Shown here: one piece after another, positions 45,119 to 53,649 of the stretch | Position numbering within the stretch: the first letter of the stretch is position 1 | Layout of the letters: each line of letters begins with the position of its first letter | From: Verrucomicrobiota bacterium | GTDB taxonomy: Bacteria; Verrucomicrobiota; Verrucomicrobiia; Opitutales; UBA953 | Direction of reading: 5' to 3' | Assembly (NCBI GenBank): GCA_015061905.1 | Contig: SUVQ01000002.1 | Coordinates: forward strand, 124,001-188,000 | DNA: 64,000 nucleotides | Notes under the pieces: generated by a model | The model's database searches: none | What the model was told of the DNA's origin: nothing | Seen by the model: the letters and a program-made list of their open reading frames with translations, nothing else | Program-made: the position numbers and the translations under genes

Positions 45119-46390
45119 ATGAATAGCCTTCAAATCATTTTTTTGATTTTGCTCGCCGCGAAAACCGCCGCATCGGTTTTCCTCGACGCGCTCAACCGCA
45201 AGGAAATCCTGCGCAACGCCAACCGCATTCCCGAGGCATTTCGCGATTCCGTCGACGAGCCGACGTATCGCAAATCCGTCGCCTATTCCCTGCGCAAAAT
45301 TGATTTCGGCTACATCGAAACGTTTTTCAGTGCCGCCGTAACGCTCCTGCTCGTGATTTCGCTTTTGCCGCCGCTCTACGATTTTGCGGGAACGCTTTTC
45401 GGACTAAACGACGAACTTTCCGGCTGGGCTCGCATTTGGCGCGAAGGCGCAGTTCTCGTCTTCATTTCCTCGCTCATCGGGCTTCTCGACCTACCGTTTG
45501 ACTGGTATGAAAATTTCCGCATCGAAGCTCAATTCGGCTTCAACAACTCGACACAAAAACTTTGGATTTCGGACAAAATCAAAGGGCTGATTCTCGGTTG
45601 CGTCATCGGACTTCCGCTCCTTTGGGCAATTATCGCCTTTTACTACGCGTTCCCGCAAACCTGGTGGATTTGGGCGCAAGCATTTTTCATCGGCTTTCAG
45701 TTGCTGATGCTCGTCATTTTCCCGAAAGTTATTCTGCCGCTTTTCAACAAACTTTCCCCTTTGCCGGAAGGCGAGTTGCGCGACACGCTCAATTCGCTTG
45801 CCGAACGTTGCGGCTTCATCGCAAAAAAAATCGAAATCATCGACGGCTCCAAGCGTTCCGGGCATTCCAACGCGTATTTCACCGGCTTCGGGAAATGGCG
45901 TCGTATCGTGCTTTTCGATACACTCGTTGAACAACTTTCGCCGAAAGAAATCGAAGCCGTGCTCGCTCACGAAATCGGGCATTCCAAGCGCGGGCACATC
46001 ACGAAGCGGCTCATCGTCTCCTCCGTTATCGGGCTGGCGATGCTCGGCTTTGTCGGCTGGCTTTTGGGACAACAGGAATTTTTCACGGCGTTCGGCTTCG
46101 AATTTGTTCCCGGGCTCATGCTCGTTCCCGCGTTTTTACTCCTCTCGCAAATCGCTCCGCTCATCACTTTTTGGATTTCTCCGGTCTCCGCGCATTTCTC
46201 GCGCAAACACGAATACGAAGCCGACGATTTTGCCAAAAAAGCAACGGGAACGCCGGAAACGCTTATTTCCGCGTTGCACAAGTTGCATGAAAAAAATCTC
46301 AGCAACCTGACGCCGCACCCGCTTTACAGCGCATTTTTCTACTCGCACCCGACGCTTGCCGAGCGCGAAAAAGCGCTGAGAAAACCCTGA
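45119..46390 (+). CDS. M48-family (Ste24-like) membrane zinc metalloprotease
   Basis: This 423-residue protease has several N-terminal membrane helices and the zinc site HEIGHSKRGH (about residue 283), with a third ligand in KHEYEADDFAKKA. The long form with an N-terminal helical bundle matches Ste24/CAAX prenyl protease 1 more than the short HtpX. Its bacterial role is uncertain; membrane protein quality control is likely. It follows the DedA gene by 50 bases, and converges on rsmI. Confidence 0.93.
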   Translation: MNSLQIIFLILLAAKTAASVFLDALNRKEILRNANRIPEAFRDSVDEPTYRKSVAYSLRKIDFGYIETFFSAAVTLLLVISLLPPLYDFAGTLFGLNDELSGWARIWREGAVLVFISSLIGLLDLPFDWYENFRIEAQFGFNNSTQKLWISDKIKGLILGCVIGLPLLWAIIAFYYAFPQTWWIWAQAFFIGFQLLMLVIFPKVILPLFNKLSPLPEGELRDTLNSLAERCGFIAKKIEIIDGSKRSGHSNAYFTGFGKWRRIVLFDTLVEQLSPKEIEAVLAHEIGHSKRGHITKRLIVSSVIGLAMLGFVGWLLGQQEFFTAFGFEFVPGLMLVPAFLLLSQIAPLITFWISPVSAHFSRKHEYEADDFAKKATGTPETLISALHKLHEKNLSNLTPHPLYSAFFYSHPTLAEREKALRKP

Positions 46391-46430
46391 CGCGAGCTTC
46401 GCGCTACGCGGCGCGTTCCCGCCGTTTTTT

Positions 46431-47168
46431 CTACAACGCAAAGCTTTCCGGCGCGATGAGAACGACAAATTCTCCCTTGAGGTTTTTTCCCGTAAGTTTC
46501 GGCAAAACCTCGGCAATCGTTCCCGTCAGCACCGTTTCGTGAAGCTTCGTCAACTCGCGCGCAAAGCAAACCACGCGCCGCTCACCGAGCACTTCCGCAA
46601 TTTCTTCCGCAAATGCACGAATGCGGTGGCAGGATTCGTAAACCGCCAGCGTTATTTTTGAGCTTCGATTTTCTTCGAGAAAACGCCGCCGCGCCGCCGT
46701 TTTCGGAGCCAAAAATCCGTGATACGCAAAAGCGTTGGTCGGCAAGCCGCTCACGGAAAGTGCCGCCACCAACGCGCAGGGACCGGGAACGCTTTCGACC
46801 GCAAGCCCTTGTCGGCGGCACTCGCGCACGACGCGAAAACCGGGATCCGAAAGCGTAGGCGTTCCCGCGTCGCAAACCAGCGCGACATGCGCGCCCGACG
46901 CAATTTTTGCCGCGATTCCGGCGGCGGAAGCCTGCTCGTTGTGTTCGTGGTAAGCGAGTAGCGGACGGGATATTTCGAATTTCCGGAGCAAATTCCCCGT
47001 CGTGCGCGTGTCTTCGCAGGCGATAAAATCGGCGGCGGAAAGAGTTTCTTTCGCGCGCGGAGAAAGATCCTCAAGATTCCCGATCGGCGTTGCGACTACG
47101 CTCAGGCGAGCTTTTTGCGGGAACGCGTTTTCCCTTTCCGTGCATTCTGCTGAAAAATCGTTTTCCAT
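46431..47168 (-). CDS. rsmI: 16S rRNA (cytidine-1402-2'-O)-methyltransferase
   Basis: This 245-residue SAM enzyme of the tetrapyrrole-methylase fold modifies C1402 in the ribosomal P site. Motifs are SVVATPIGNLEDLSPRA, ACEDTRTTGNLL, and VCDAGTPTLSDPG, with ESCHRIRAFAEEIAEVLG later. The ATG at 47168 is chosen. It follows the metallophosphoesterase gene by 16 bases, so the two are probably one operon. Confidence 0.95.
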   Translation of the reverse strand: MENDFSAECTERENAFPQKARLSVVATPIGNLEDLSPRAKETLSAADFIACEDTRTTGNLLRKFEISRPLLAYHEHNEQASAAGIAAKIASGAHVALVCDAGTPTLSDPGFRVVRECRRQGLAVESVPGPCALVAALSVSGLPTNAFAYHGFLAPKTAARRRFLEENRSSKITLAVYESCHRIRAFAEEIAEVLGERRVVCFARELTKLHETVLTGTIAEVLPKLTGKNLKGEFVVLIAPESFAL

Positions 47169-47184
47169 GAGAAAAAAATTACGC

Positions 47185-48333
47185 TCAAAAAATATCAATC
47201 ACGACAAGCTCCGAACAGCTTCCGATACGATACGGAATGTGCCAAAGCCCCAGACCGGACGTCACGTAGCCGTGCGTTCCCGCCTCTTTCCAATGCCCGT
47301 AAACATACGGATTAAACAAGCCGACGAGCCATGTCGCCGGCCAAAGCTGTCCGTTGTGCGTGTGTCCGCTAAAAACGAAATCCGCACCCGCGCGCACGGC
47401 TTCGTCCGCGCCTTTGGGCTGATGGTCAAATACGAAAAGAAAAGCATCTTCCATTGCCGCGCTCGGCAGGCTTTCAAGCAAATCCGCCAGCGGCATGCGG
47501 GAACGGTTGCTCGCATCGTCGCGCCCGACGAATACGATTTTCATGCCCATGCCGTCGTTTACAAGCACCGCGTCGTCGATAAACAGGCGAATCCCCGCGC
47601 GGCGAAAAAACGCCTTTTGCTTTTCGATATCGCCGAAGTATTCGTGATTTCCGAAATTTGCAAAAATACCGAGCGGAGCGTCTATTTTTTTCAAAACTTC
47701 GTCTAAATTTTCCGCTTCCACCGGCTCAATGCGCCCGTCGATTAAATCTCCGGCGATTACGAGCAAATCCGGGCGCTGCGCGTTAATGAGGCGCACGAAC
47801 CGCTCTGCACGTTCCCGCCCGATTCGCGTCCCCAAGTGCCAATCCGCCGTTGCCGCGACGCGCAATCTCGGCTCCGCCTTCCTCGCCTCCTCCGCCGAAA
47901 CTTCGTAAACTTCCCCGGCTTCCGGATTCCACGCCAAATACCGCACTTCCGGATTTTCAAACTTCCAAAATCCGTAAATACAAACTGCCGCAATCAACGC
48001 GACGCCCGCTCCCGCAAAAGCATATTTGAAGCGGCGAACTGCCGGAAAAAACTTAAACGCAAGCGTTCCCGCCGCCGCCCAAAGTGCCAGATAAACCATC
48101 GGCACGAGTGCCCACGCAAGAAATTCCCAAGCGAAAGCAAAAAGCGGATTTTCGTGCGCACGAAGTAAAAAACCGACAAACGAAAGCGCAAAAATGCCGA
48201 GCACCGCCAACGCCGTTCCCGCCGCCGCAATCTGCAATTTTCTGTCCGGCGCAAAAAATTTCCACAACGCCCAAGCAAGAAAAAGATTAAGCCCGAGTAT
48301 CGTTCCCGGCAAAGCTAAGAAAAAAATCCACAT
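47185..48333 (-). CDS. Membrane-anchored metallophosphoesterase (YkuE-like)
   Basis: This 382-residue protein has four N-terminal membrane helices (about residues 1-120) and a calcineurin-like domain with all metal motifs: TADWHLG, VIAGDLIDG, FGNHEYFG and FSGHTHNGQLWP. Members of the YkuE/LpxH-like group act on phospholipids or UDP-sugars, but the substrate is unknown here. It is first in a two-gene unit with rsmI. Confidence 0.9.
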   Translation of the reverse strand: MWIFFLALPGTILGLNLFLAWALWKFFAPDRKLQIAAAGTALAVLGIFALSFVGFLLRAHENPLFAFAWEFLAWALVPMVYLALWAAAGTLAFKFFPAVRRFKYAFAGAGVALIAAVCIYGFWKFENPEVRYLAWNPEAGEVYEVSAEEARKAEPRLRVAATADWHLGTRIGRERAERFVRLINAQRPDLLVIAGDLIDGRIEPVEAENLDEVLKKIDAPLGIFANFGNHEYFGDIEKQKAFFRRAGIRLFIDDAVLVNDGMGMKIVFVGRDDASNRSRMPLADLLESLPSAAMEDAFLFVFDHQPKGADEAVRAGADFVFSGHTHNGQLWPATWLVGLFNPYVYGHWKEAGTHGYVTSGLGLWHIPYRIGSCSELVVIDIF

Positions 48334-48541
48334 TTCGTAAGATTCTACCGAGGAAAACTTTTTTGAGAAACAGAATTTTCCGCCCGCACGAAAATTCCGG
48401 GGTAAAGTGCCGCGAATGCAAAGTTTTTAAGCATTTCTAAAGCAAGCGCAGCACCGGCAAAGTTTTTTCTAAAAAAACGCTCACGCGTTCCCGCCGAGAA
48501 ACTGTTCGCTAAAATCCGGGAAATATAAGAAAATCTCCCGC

Positions 48542-49696
48542 ATGAAACAAATTCGCCTCAAACTCGCCGCGCGCCCGGCACGCGTTATTTTCGGTCATCC
48601 TTGGGTTTTTTCCGGAGAAATCGAAACCCCGCCGCGCATTGCCGACGGGGACGCCGCCGAACTTCTCGACACGCGCGGACGCTCGCTCGGATGCGGCATT
48701 TGGAATGCGAAATCTCAAATCGTGTGGCGAAAATTTTCGTCGGCGCTCTGCGACTGGAACGAGGAATTTATTGCCGCCGCCTTGGAAAAAGCCGTCTCCA
48801 AGCGCGTTCCCGCTCCCGCATCGCGCCGCATCGTTTGGTCCGAGGCGGACTCGCTCCCGGGGCTCGTCGTCGATCGCTTCGAAGATTCTCTCGTCGTTCA
48901 GGCGCTCACGGCGGGAACGGACAAGATGTTGCCGTTCATCGCAGGTTGGCTCGACAAAAATCTTTCGCCGAAAGAAATCATCTTTCGCAATGATGCACCG
49001 TCGCGCCGCTTTGAAGGGTTGGAAAATTCCATTTCATTTTACAAAAACCGCCCGCATGAACCGCGTTGGTTCGAAATTGACGGCGTGCGCTATTTCCTCG
49101 ATTTGGCAAACGGGCAAAAAACCGGATTTTACCTCGACCAGCGCGAACAACACGCAAACGTTGCCAAATACGCACGCGGAAAAACCGTGCTCGACGCCTG
49201 CTGCAATCAAGGCGGCTTCTCCTTCCAATGCGCCAAAGCGGGCGCGGCGGGAACGCTCGGAATCGACATTTCCGAATTCGCCGTCGAAACCTGCCGCCGC
49301 AACGCGACCGAAAACGGTTTTGAAAATTGTGCCTTCGAAACGGCAAATCTTTTTGACTGGTTCGGCGCCAATCGGGAACGCAAGTTCGACGTAATCGTTC
49401 TCGACCCGCCGCCGTTCGCGCGCTCAAAAAGTGCCCTCGAAGGCGCACTTCGCGGCTACAAGGAACTGAATTTGCGTGCGCTCAAAATGCTCAATCCCGG
49501 CGGCATTCTCGCCACGTATTCCTGCTCCCAGCGCGTCGGACTCGAAAAATACATCGACGTTGTTTCCCGCGCCGCGCACGACGCCAAGCGCAACGTTTCC
49601 CTGCTCGAAATCACCGGTCAGCCCGAAGACCATCCCTGCCTGCTCAATTTCCCGGAAAGCCATTACTTGAAGGGGCTTATTTTGCGCGCCGAATAA
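48542..49696 (+). CDS. RlmI-type 23S rRNA cytosine-C5 methyltransferase
   Basis: This 384-residue enzyme has an N-terminal PUA domain (RVIFGHPWVFSGEI, about residues 1-75), a linker domain and a Rossmann methyltransferase with VLDACCNQGGFSFQCAKAGA (SAM), VIVLDPPPFARSK and the TYSCSQ cysteine. These match RlmI, which methylates C1962 of 23S rRNA, though RlmK-type relatives share the layout. The upstream 208-base spacer (48334-48541) shows no further gene. Confidence 0.9.
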   Translation: MKQIRLKLAARPARVIFGHPWVFSGEIETPPRIADGDAAELLDTRGRSLGCGIWNAKSQIVWRKFSSALCDWNEEFIAAALEKAVSKRVPAPASRRIVWSEADSLPGLVVDRFEDSLVVQALTAGTDKMLPFIAGWLDKNLSPKEIIFRNDAPSRRFEGLENSISFYKNRPHEPRWFEIDGVRYFLDLANGQKTGFYLDQREQHANVAKYARGKTVLDACCNQGGFSFQCAKAGAAGTLGIDISEFAVETCRRNATENGFENCAFETANLFDWFGANRERKFDVIVLDPPPFARSKSALEGALRGYKELNLRALKMLNPGGILATYSCSQRVGLEKYIDVVSRAAHDAKRNVSLLEITGQPEDHPCLLNFPESHYLKGLILRAE

Positions 49697-49739
49697 AATT
49701 TTGCTTTTTTTTCAAAAAACAGCATCTAAGGGGTCGCCA

Positions 49740-49758
49740 AAACGTAAATTTTACGTTT
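49740..49758. promoter_or_regulatory. Perfect palindrome just upstream of dgkA
   Basis: AAACGTAAA, a central T and TTTACGTTT make a 19-base perfect palindrome 13 bases before the dgkA start. It is unlike the GGGAACG hairpins and has no T-run, so an operator is more likely than a terminator. No regulator is identified. Confidence 0.45.
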
Positions 49759-49771
49759 CAATACGCGTGAA

Positions 49772-50221
49772 ATGTCGAAAAACGAAAAGCACTTTGCGGA
49801 AAAACAAAAATCCAAAGGCGGGATTGCCCGAATTTGGCGTGCGTTTCGCTACACTTGTGCCGGGTTCGCGGCGGCATTCCGCGGAGAACAGGCATTCCGG
49901 CAGGAAGTTTTCGTTTTCGTTCCCGCGACCGTTCTCGTTTTAATTTCACCGATTGATTGGATTTTTAAAGCGGCTTTGCTGTTCCCGCTCGCACTCATTC
50001 TCGCCGTCGAGTTGATCAATTCCGCCATCGAAGCCGTTGTTGACGATATTTCCACGGATTACCGAGAGCTCGCCAAACGCGCGAAGGATTTCGGCTCCGC
50101 CGCCGTTTTTTGCACCATCGTTTCCGCCGTTATCATCTGGGTCGCCGTCATTTCGCACTGCTTCGCAATCGGACAATTCGACGCATGGTTTCCCTACGGA
50201 GTCGCAATTGCCGCCAAATAG
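49772..50221 (+). CDS. dgkA: Diacylglycerol kinase
   Basis: This 149-residue inner-membrane kinase has three membrane helices and the DgkA signature ELINSAIEAVVD, with an N-terminal amphipathic segment (RIWRAFRYTCAGFAAAFRGEQAFRQE). It recycles diacylglycerol to phosphatidate; some homologues phosphorylate undecaprenol. A longer than usual C-terminus follows. The next gene starts 2 bases after its stop, so the two are coupled. Confidence 0.92.
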   Translation: MSKNEKHFAEKQKSKGGIARIWRAFRYTCAGFAAAFRGEQAFRQEVFVFVPATVLVLISPIDWIFKAALLFPLALILAVELINSAIEAVVDDISTDYRELAKRAKDFGSAAVFCTIVSAVIIWVAVISHCFAIGQFDAWFPYGVAIAAK

Positions 50222-50223
50222 TC

Positions 50224-51663
50224 ATGACGGCAAAAACAGCGAAGGAAATTAGAGCGGATGTGCTCATCATCGGCGCCGGCATGAGCGGACTCGCCGCCGG
50301 AATCCGCCTCGCGCATTTCGGGAAAAAGGTTCTGCTCGTCGATCGCCACTACTCCGTCGGCGGGCTCAACGGATTCTATACCATCGACGGGCGCGGCTAC
50401 GACGTCGGGCTCCACGCGATGACCAATTACGTTCCCGCCGGCACCAAAAACGCGCCGCTGACCAAGCTTTTGCGCCAGCTCCGAATCCGCTACGAAGAGC
50501 TCGATCTCTGCCCGCAACGCGAATCCGCCATTCACGCCTTCGGAAACAAACTCCGCTTTTCCAACGATTTTTCCCTTTTCGAAAGCGAAATCGCGCAGGC
50601 GTTCCCGCAGGAAATCGACGGTTTCCGCAAACTCGACGAATTTCTTAAAAACTTTGACGAAACCGCCCTCGACGCCAAAGACAGCTCCGCACGCGCCTGC
50701 GTCGGCAATTTTTTGCGTTCCCGCGAACTCGTCGACTCGCTTTTCATTCCGCTTTCTTTCTACGGAAGCTCCCTGCCCGACGATATGGCGCTTCCGCAAT
50801 TTGCCATCATGTGGCGAAGCATTTTCCGCGAAGGTTTCGCCCGCCCGCACATCGGCGTGCGCCAAATCCTGCGTCTGCTGAATAAAAAATTCTCGGAGGC
50901 GGGCGGCATTAGAAAATTGCGTTGCGGTGTGAAAAAAATTCATGTCGAAAACGCTCGCGCCGTTGCCGCCGAGCTTGACGACGGCACACGCGTTTACGCC
51001 GATAAAATTCTTTCCTCCGCCGGATCCACGGAAACCATGCGGCTCTGCTCTCACGTTCCCGCCGATTTCGGGGCGGAAAATATCGGGCAACTCGGCTTCT
51101 GCGAAACCATTTCCGTGCTCGATGCCTCTCCCGAAAAGGATTTCGGCTGGAACGAAACCATCATCTTTTTTAACGACGCGGAAAAATTTAATTATCGCAC
51201 GCCGCCCGGCTTGATTGATCCCCGCTCCGGCGTAATTTGTATCCCGAATAATTATACATGGAGCGATCCCGCGCGCGCGCCGCAGGAAGGTTGCCTACGC
51301 GTAACCTGCCTCGCCAATTACGCACAATGGAAAGCCCTTCGGAAACGCGGGGAAGAAGCCTACGCGCAGGCAAAAGCCCTTGCTTACGAAAAACTGCTCG
51401 ATGTCGCACTGACGCACCTCGCGCCCGTATCCGAAGAAAAAATACGCGCGAAACTCCTCGCCAAAGACATGTTCACGCCGCTTACCGTGGAGCGTTTTTC
51501 CGGCAAACTCGGCGGCGCTATTTACGGAGCCACACATAAAAACCGGACGGGAACGACGGATGTCAAAAACCTTTTCCTCTGCGGCACAGATCAAGGTTTT
51601 CTCGGGATTACGGGCGCGATGCTCTCCGGAATTTCAATGGCGAACCTTCACGGACTAAGCTGA
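50224..51663 (+). CDS. FAD-dependent oxidoreductase, phytoene-desaturase-like
   Basis: This 479-residue flavoprotein has the dinucleotide-binding motif DVLIIGAGMSGLAAGIRLAHFGKKVLLVDRH at residues about 12-42, a second region GGLNGFYTIDGRGYDVGLHA, and the closing FLCGTDQGFLGITGAMLSG. The fold matches the CrtI/carotenoid isomerase and related desaturases. Its substrate is unknown because no carotenoid genes are adjacent. The ATG at 50224 is 2 bases from dgkA, and a methyltransferase gene follows after 6 bases, so the three form an operon. Confidence 0.85.
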   Translation: MTAKTAKEIRADVLIIGAGMSGLAAGIRLAHFGKKVLLVDRHYSVGGLNGFYTIDGRGYDVGLHAMTNYVPAGTKNAPLTKLLRQLRIRYEELDLCPQRESAIHAFGNKLRFSNDFSLFESEIAQAFPQEIDGFRKLDEFLKNFDETALDAKDSSARACVGNFLRSRELVDSLFIPLSFYGSSLPDDMALPQFAIMWRSIFREGFARPHIGVRQILRLLNKKFSEAGGIRKLRCGVKKIHVENARAVAAELDDGTRVYADKILSSAGSTETMRLCSHVPADFGAENIGQLGFCETISVLDASPEKDFGWNETIIFFNDAEKFNYRTPPGLIDPRSGVICIPNNYTWSDPARAPQEGCLRVTCLANYAQWKALRKRGEEAYAQAKALAYEKLLDVALTHLAPVSEEKIRAKLLAKDMFTPLTVERFSGKLGGAIYGATHKNRTGTTDVKNLFLCGTDQGFLGITGAMLSGISMANLHGLS

Positions 51664-51669
51664 ACGCGC

Positions 51670-52551
51670 ATGAATATTTCTCTTCTCACAACGGATTTCC
51701 CCGGATACGCCCTGCTTGATTCCGGAAACCGGCGAAAGCTGGAACAGTTCGGTAGCATTCGCATCATTCGCAGCGAGCCGAAAGCGTGGTGGTCGCCGAC
51801 GCTCCCGCCGGACGAATGGAAAAAAGCCGTTGCAATCCACGAAGACGATTCCCGCGAAGGTCGGTGGAAATTCCGCGGGAACGCCGTGCCCGAGCCGTGG
51901 AGCTTGCGCTTTCGCGACGCCTTCGCCTTGCAGCTTCGCTTTATGGATCGCTCCAAGCAAATCGGAGCTTTTCCCGAGCAGTCTCCGCATTGGGATTGGA
52001 TTTTGAAAAATCCCGTAAACGGAAAAAAGCCGATGCGTTTGCTCAATCTTTTCGGCTACACCGGAGCAGCAACGCTCGCGGCAGCGCGCGCAGGCTGGCA
52101 CGTAACGCACGTCGACGCGTCCAAGCCGGCCGTTGCCTGGGGACGCCGCAATCAGGAACTTTCCGGACTCGGGAACGCGCCCGTTCGCTGGATTCTTGAA
52201 GATGCCGTAAAATTCTGCCGCAGAGAAGCACGGCGCGGGAACGCTTACGAGGCGATTTTGCTTGATCCGCCGGCATTCGGGCGCGGCCCCGACGGCGAAC
52301 TCTGGAAGGTGGAACGCGATTTGCCCGATTTGCTTCGCGTTTGCCGCGATCTGCTTTCTCCGGACGCGCGAGCGCTCATTCTTACGATTTATACGATTGA
52401 TGCGTCTTCCGTTCTCTGCGGAAATTTACTCGCAGAAACAACGGCACATTTACCCGGCGGGAAAATTGAAATCGGAGAGCTCGCCACGCGTGAAAGCTCG
52501 CCCGCCGCGCGCCTTTTGCCGCTCTCGCTTTGGGCACGTTGGAGCCGCTAA
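51670..52551 (+). CDS. Class I SAM methyltransferase, RlmI/RlmK-like without PUA domain
   Basis: This 293-residue enzyme has RLLNLFGYTGAATLAAARAGWHVTHVDASKPAVAWGRRN as SAM site and ILLDPPAFGRGP as the catalytic DPP motif, the pattern of rRNA C5/G-N2 methyltransferases. There is no N-terminal PUA domain, unlike the homologue at 48542-49696. The start ATG follows the FAD oxidoreductase stop by 6 bases. The target nucleotide is not known. Confidence 0.88.
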   Translation: MNISLLTTDFPGYALLDSGNRRKLEQFGSIRIIRSEPKAWWSPTLPPDEWKKAVAIHEDDSREGRWKFRGNAVPEPWSLRFRDAFALQLRFMDRSKQIGAFPEQSPHWDWILKNPVNGKKPMRLLNLFGYTGAATLAAARAGWHVTHVDASKPAVAWGRRNQELSGLGNAPVRWILEDAVKFCRREARRGNAYEAILLDPPAFGRGPDGELWKVERDLPDLLRVCRDLLSPDARALILTIYTIDASSVLCGNLLAETTAHLPGGKIEIGELATRESSPAARLLPLSLWARWSR

Positions 52552-52562
52552 ATCTTCCGAGA

Positions 52563-53261
52563 CTATTGCTTCGAGGCACCGCCGCAAATTTTGCAATCGG
52601 GTCCGCTCGGGTCGTCCGTTAAATATCCGCGTGTATTTTTAAAATTTTTACAATTCGAGTTGTGCACTTTTCCGCTACTTATTGTTACCCAATATAGAGG
52701 TTTTGCGGATTGGTCCGCGTTGTCCGTTTCGGGAACGTCCGCAATTTCCGGCTCGGCGACCTCGGGGAGTTTTCCGCTTTTGCGGGAACGCCGAAAATCC
52801 CATGGGCGAACGCCTCCGTTCGGCAAACTCCAAACGCCCGATTTATACTTCCGGGCAAAAGCTTCTTCCGCGCGCAAACCCGCATCATTCGGATAGTAAT
52901 ACACGTAATGATAGGCAAGCCCTTCGTGAACCAAAAGCTCATTAACGTCCACTAAAACAAAAACGCGCCCGAGTTGCCTTCCGTAGCGATCCTCAGAATC
53001 CGTTTTTACGACAATCGGGCGGTTTTTCACTAACGCGGCAAGACGCTCTTTGGAAACATTTGCAAACGGTTGCCCTTTTTCCGGCGCATCAATTCCCGCC
53101 AGACGGATTTTGTGAGAAACATTATTTTCGTCACGAACCGTCAGCGTATCTCCGTCGGCAACAGAAACCACGTTCCCGGAAATCTCTTTTGCAATCAGTT
53201 CAAAGGGAAAAAAACAGCACGCGGCAACCGCAGCCCACGCGCACATAATGTAGCGGTTCAT
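52563..53261 (-). CDS. Secreted staphylococcal-nuclease-like (thermonuclease) protein
   Basis: This 232-residue protein has a hydrophobic signal sequence and an SNase domain (residues about 25-140): VVSVADGDTLTV, RLAGIDAPEKGQPF, and DRYGRQLGRVFVLVDVNELLVHEGLAYHY carry the calcium-site Asp residues and the catalytic Arg/Glu positions. The C-terminal 60 residues (KVHNSNCKNFKNTRGYLTDD and CKICGG) look like a small Cys-containing zinc-type tail often fused to such nucleases. It would degrade extracellular or periplasmic nucleic acid. Just beyond it lies the tRNA-Leu integration site. Confidence 0.92.
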   Translation of the reverse strand: MNRYIMCAWAAVAACCFFPFELIAKEISGNVVSVADGDTLTVRDENNVSHKIRLAGIDAPEKGQPFANVSKERLAALVKNRPIVVKTDSEDRYGRQLGRVFVLVDVNELLVHEGLAYHYVYYYPNDAGLRAEEAFARKYKSGVWSLPNGGVRPWDFRRSRKSGKLPEVAEPEIADVPETDNADQSAKPLYWVTISSGKVHNSNCKNFKNTRGYLTDDPSGPDCKICGGASKQ

Positions 53262-53394
53262 GATAAGTTTAGGTTAGAAAATTACCAATCAGAAGTTGCC
53301 CGCAGTCTAATTTTTGAGGGTAAAAAAATGCAATCGAAAATTTAATTCTTGCGTAGAAGAACAAAAATCCGTTTTATATGCGCATTCTTTTTTT

Positions 53395-53479
53395 GCCCGG
53401 ATGGCGAAATTGGCAGACGCGTCAGACTCAAAATCTGATACCGCGAGGTGTGTGGGTTCGACCCCCACTCCGGGTACCA
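53395..53479 (+). tRNA. tRNA-Leu (anticodon CAA)
   Basis: The 85-base gene has a 7-pair acceptor stem (GCCCGGA with TCCGGGT, one G-T), a long variable arm typical of Leu tRNA, a T-loop GGTTCGACCC and an encoded CCA. The anticodon stem TCAGA/TCTGA encloses the loop CTCAAAA, giving anticodon CAA for UUG. A terminator follows and then an integrase gene, so its 3' end is the probable attachment site. Confidence 0.95.
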
Positions 53480-53482
53480 ACT

Positions 53483-53524
53483 CAAAGAATCCCGCTCAAC
53501 CCTTTGTTGACGCGGGATTCTTTG
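53483..53524 (+). terminator. tRNA-Leu terminator
   Basis: The arms CAAAGAATCCCGC and GCGGGATTCTTTG are perfect over 13 bases, and the loop itself contains the inner arms TCAAC and GTTGA around CCTTT. It lies 3 bases after the tRNA 3' end. The stem contains no GGGAACG word. Confidence 0.85.
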
Positions 53525-53551
53525 TTTATGCGGGCTTGCGGGCGATTTCGA

Positions 53552-53606
53552 TTTTTTCAGTTTTTTACAGTTTTTGCTCGTTTTTGTCAGTTTTTTGTAG
53601 TTTTTT
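53552..53606. promoter_or_regulatory. Phased T-tracts, predicted intrinsically curved DNA
   Basis: Six T-runs of 5-6 bases start at 53552, 53561, 53571, 53581, 53591 and 53601, an almost exact 10-base period equal to one helical turn. Such phasing causes stable bending. It lies between tRNA-Leu and the integrase gene, where bent DNA can assist recombination complexes or promoter use. Confidence 0.7.
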
Positions 53607-53610
53607 CGAA

Positions 53611-53632
53611 AAATTGATGTCAAATTGATGTC
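53611..53632. repeat. Tandem AAATTGATGTC repeat before the integrase gene
   Basis: The 11-mer AAATTGATGTC is present twice head to tail. It could be an arm-type integrase or excisionase site because of its position, 17 bases before the integrase start. Function is inferred from position only. Confidence 0.55.
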
Positions 53633-53649
53633 AAAAAATTCGAGGCAAT

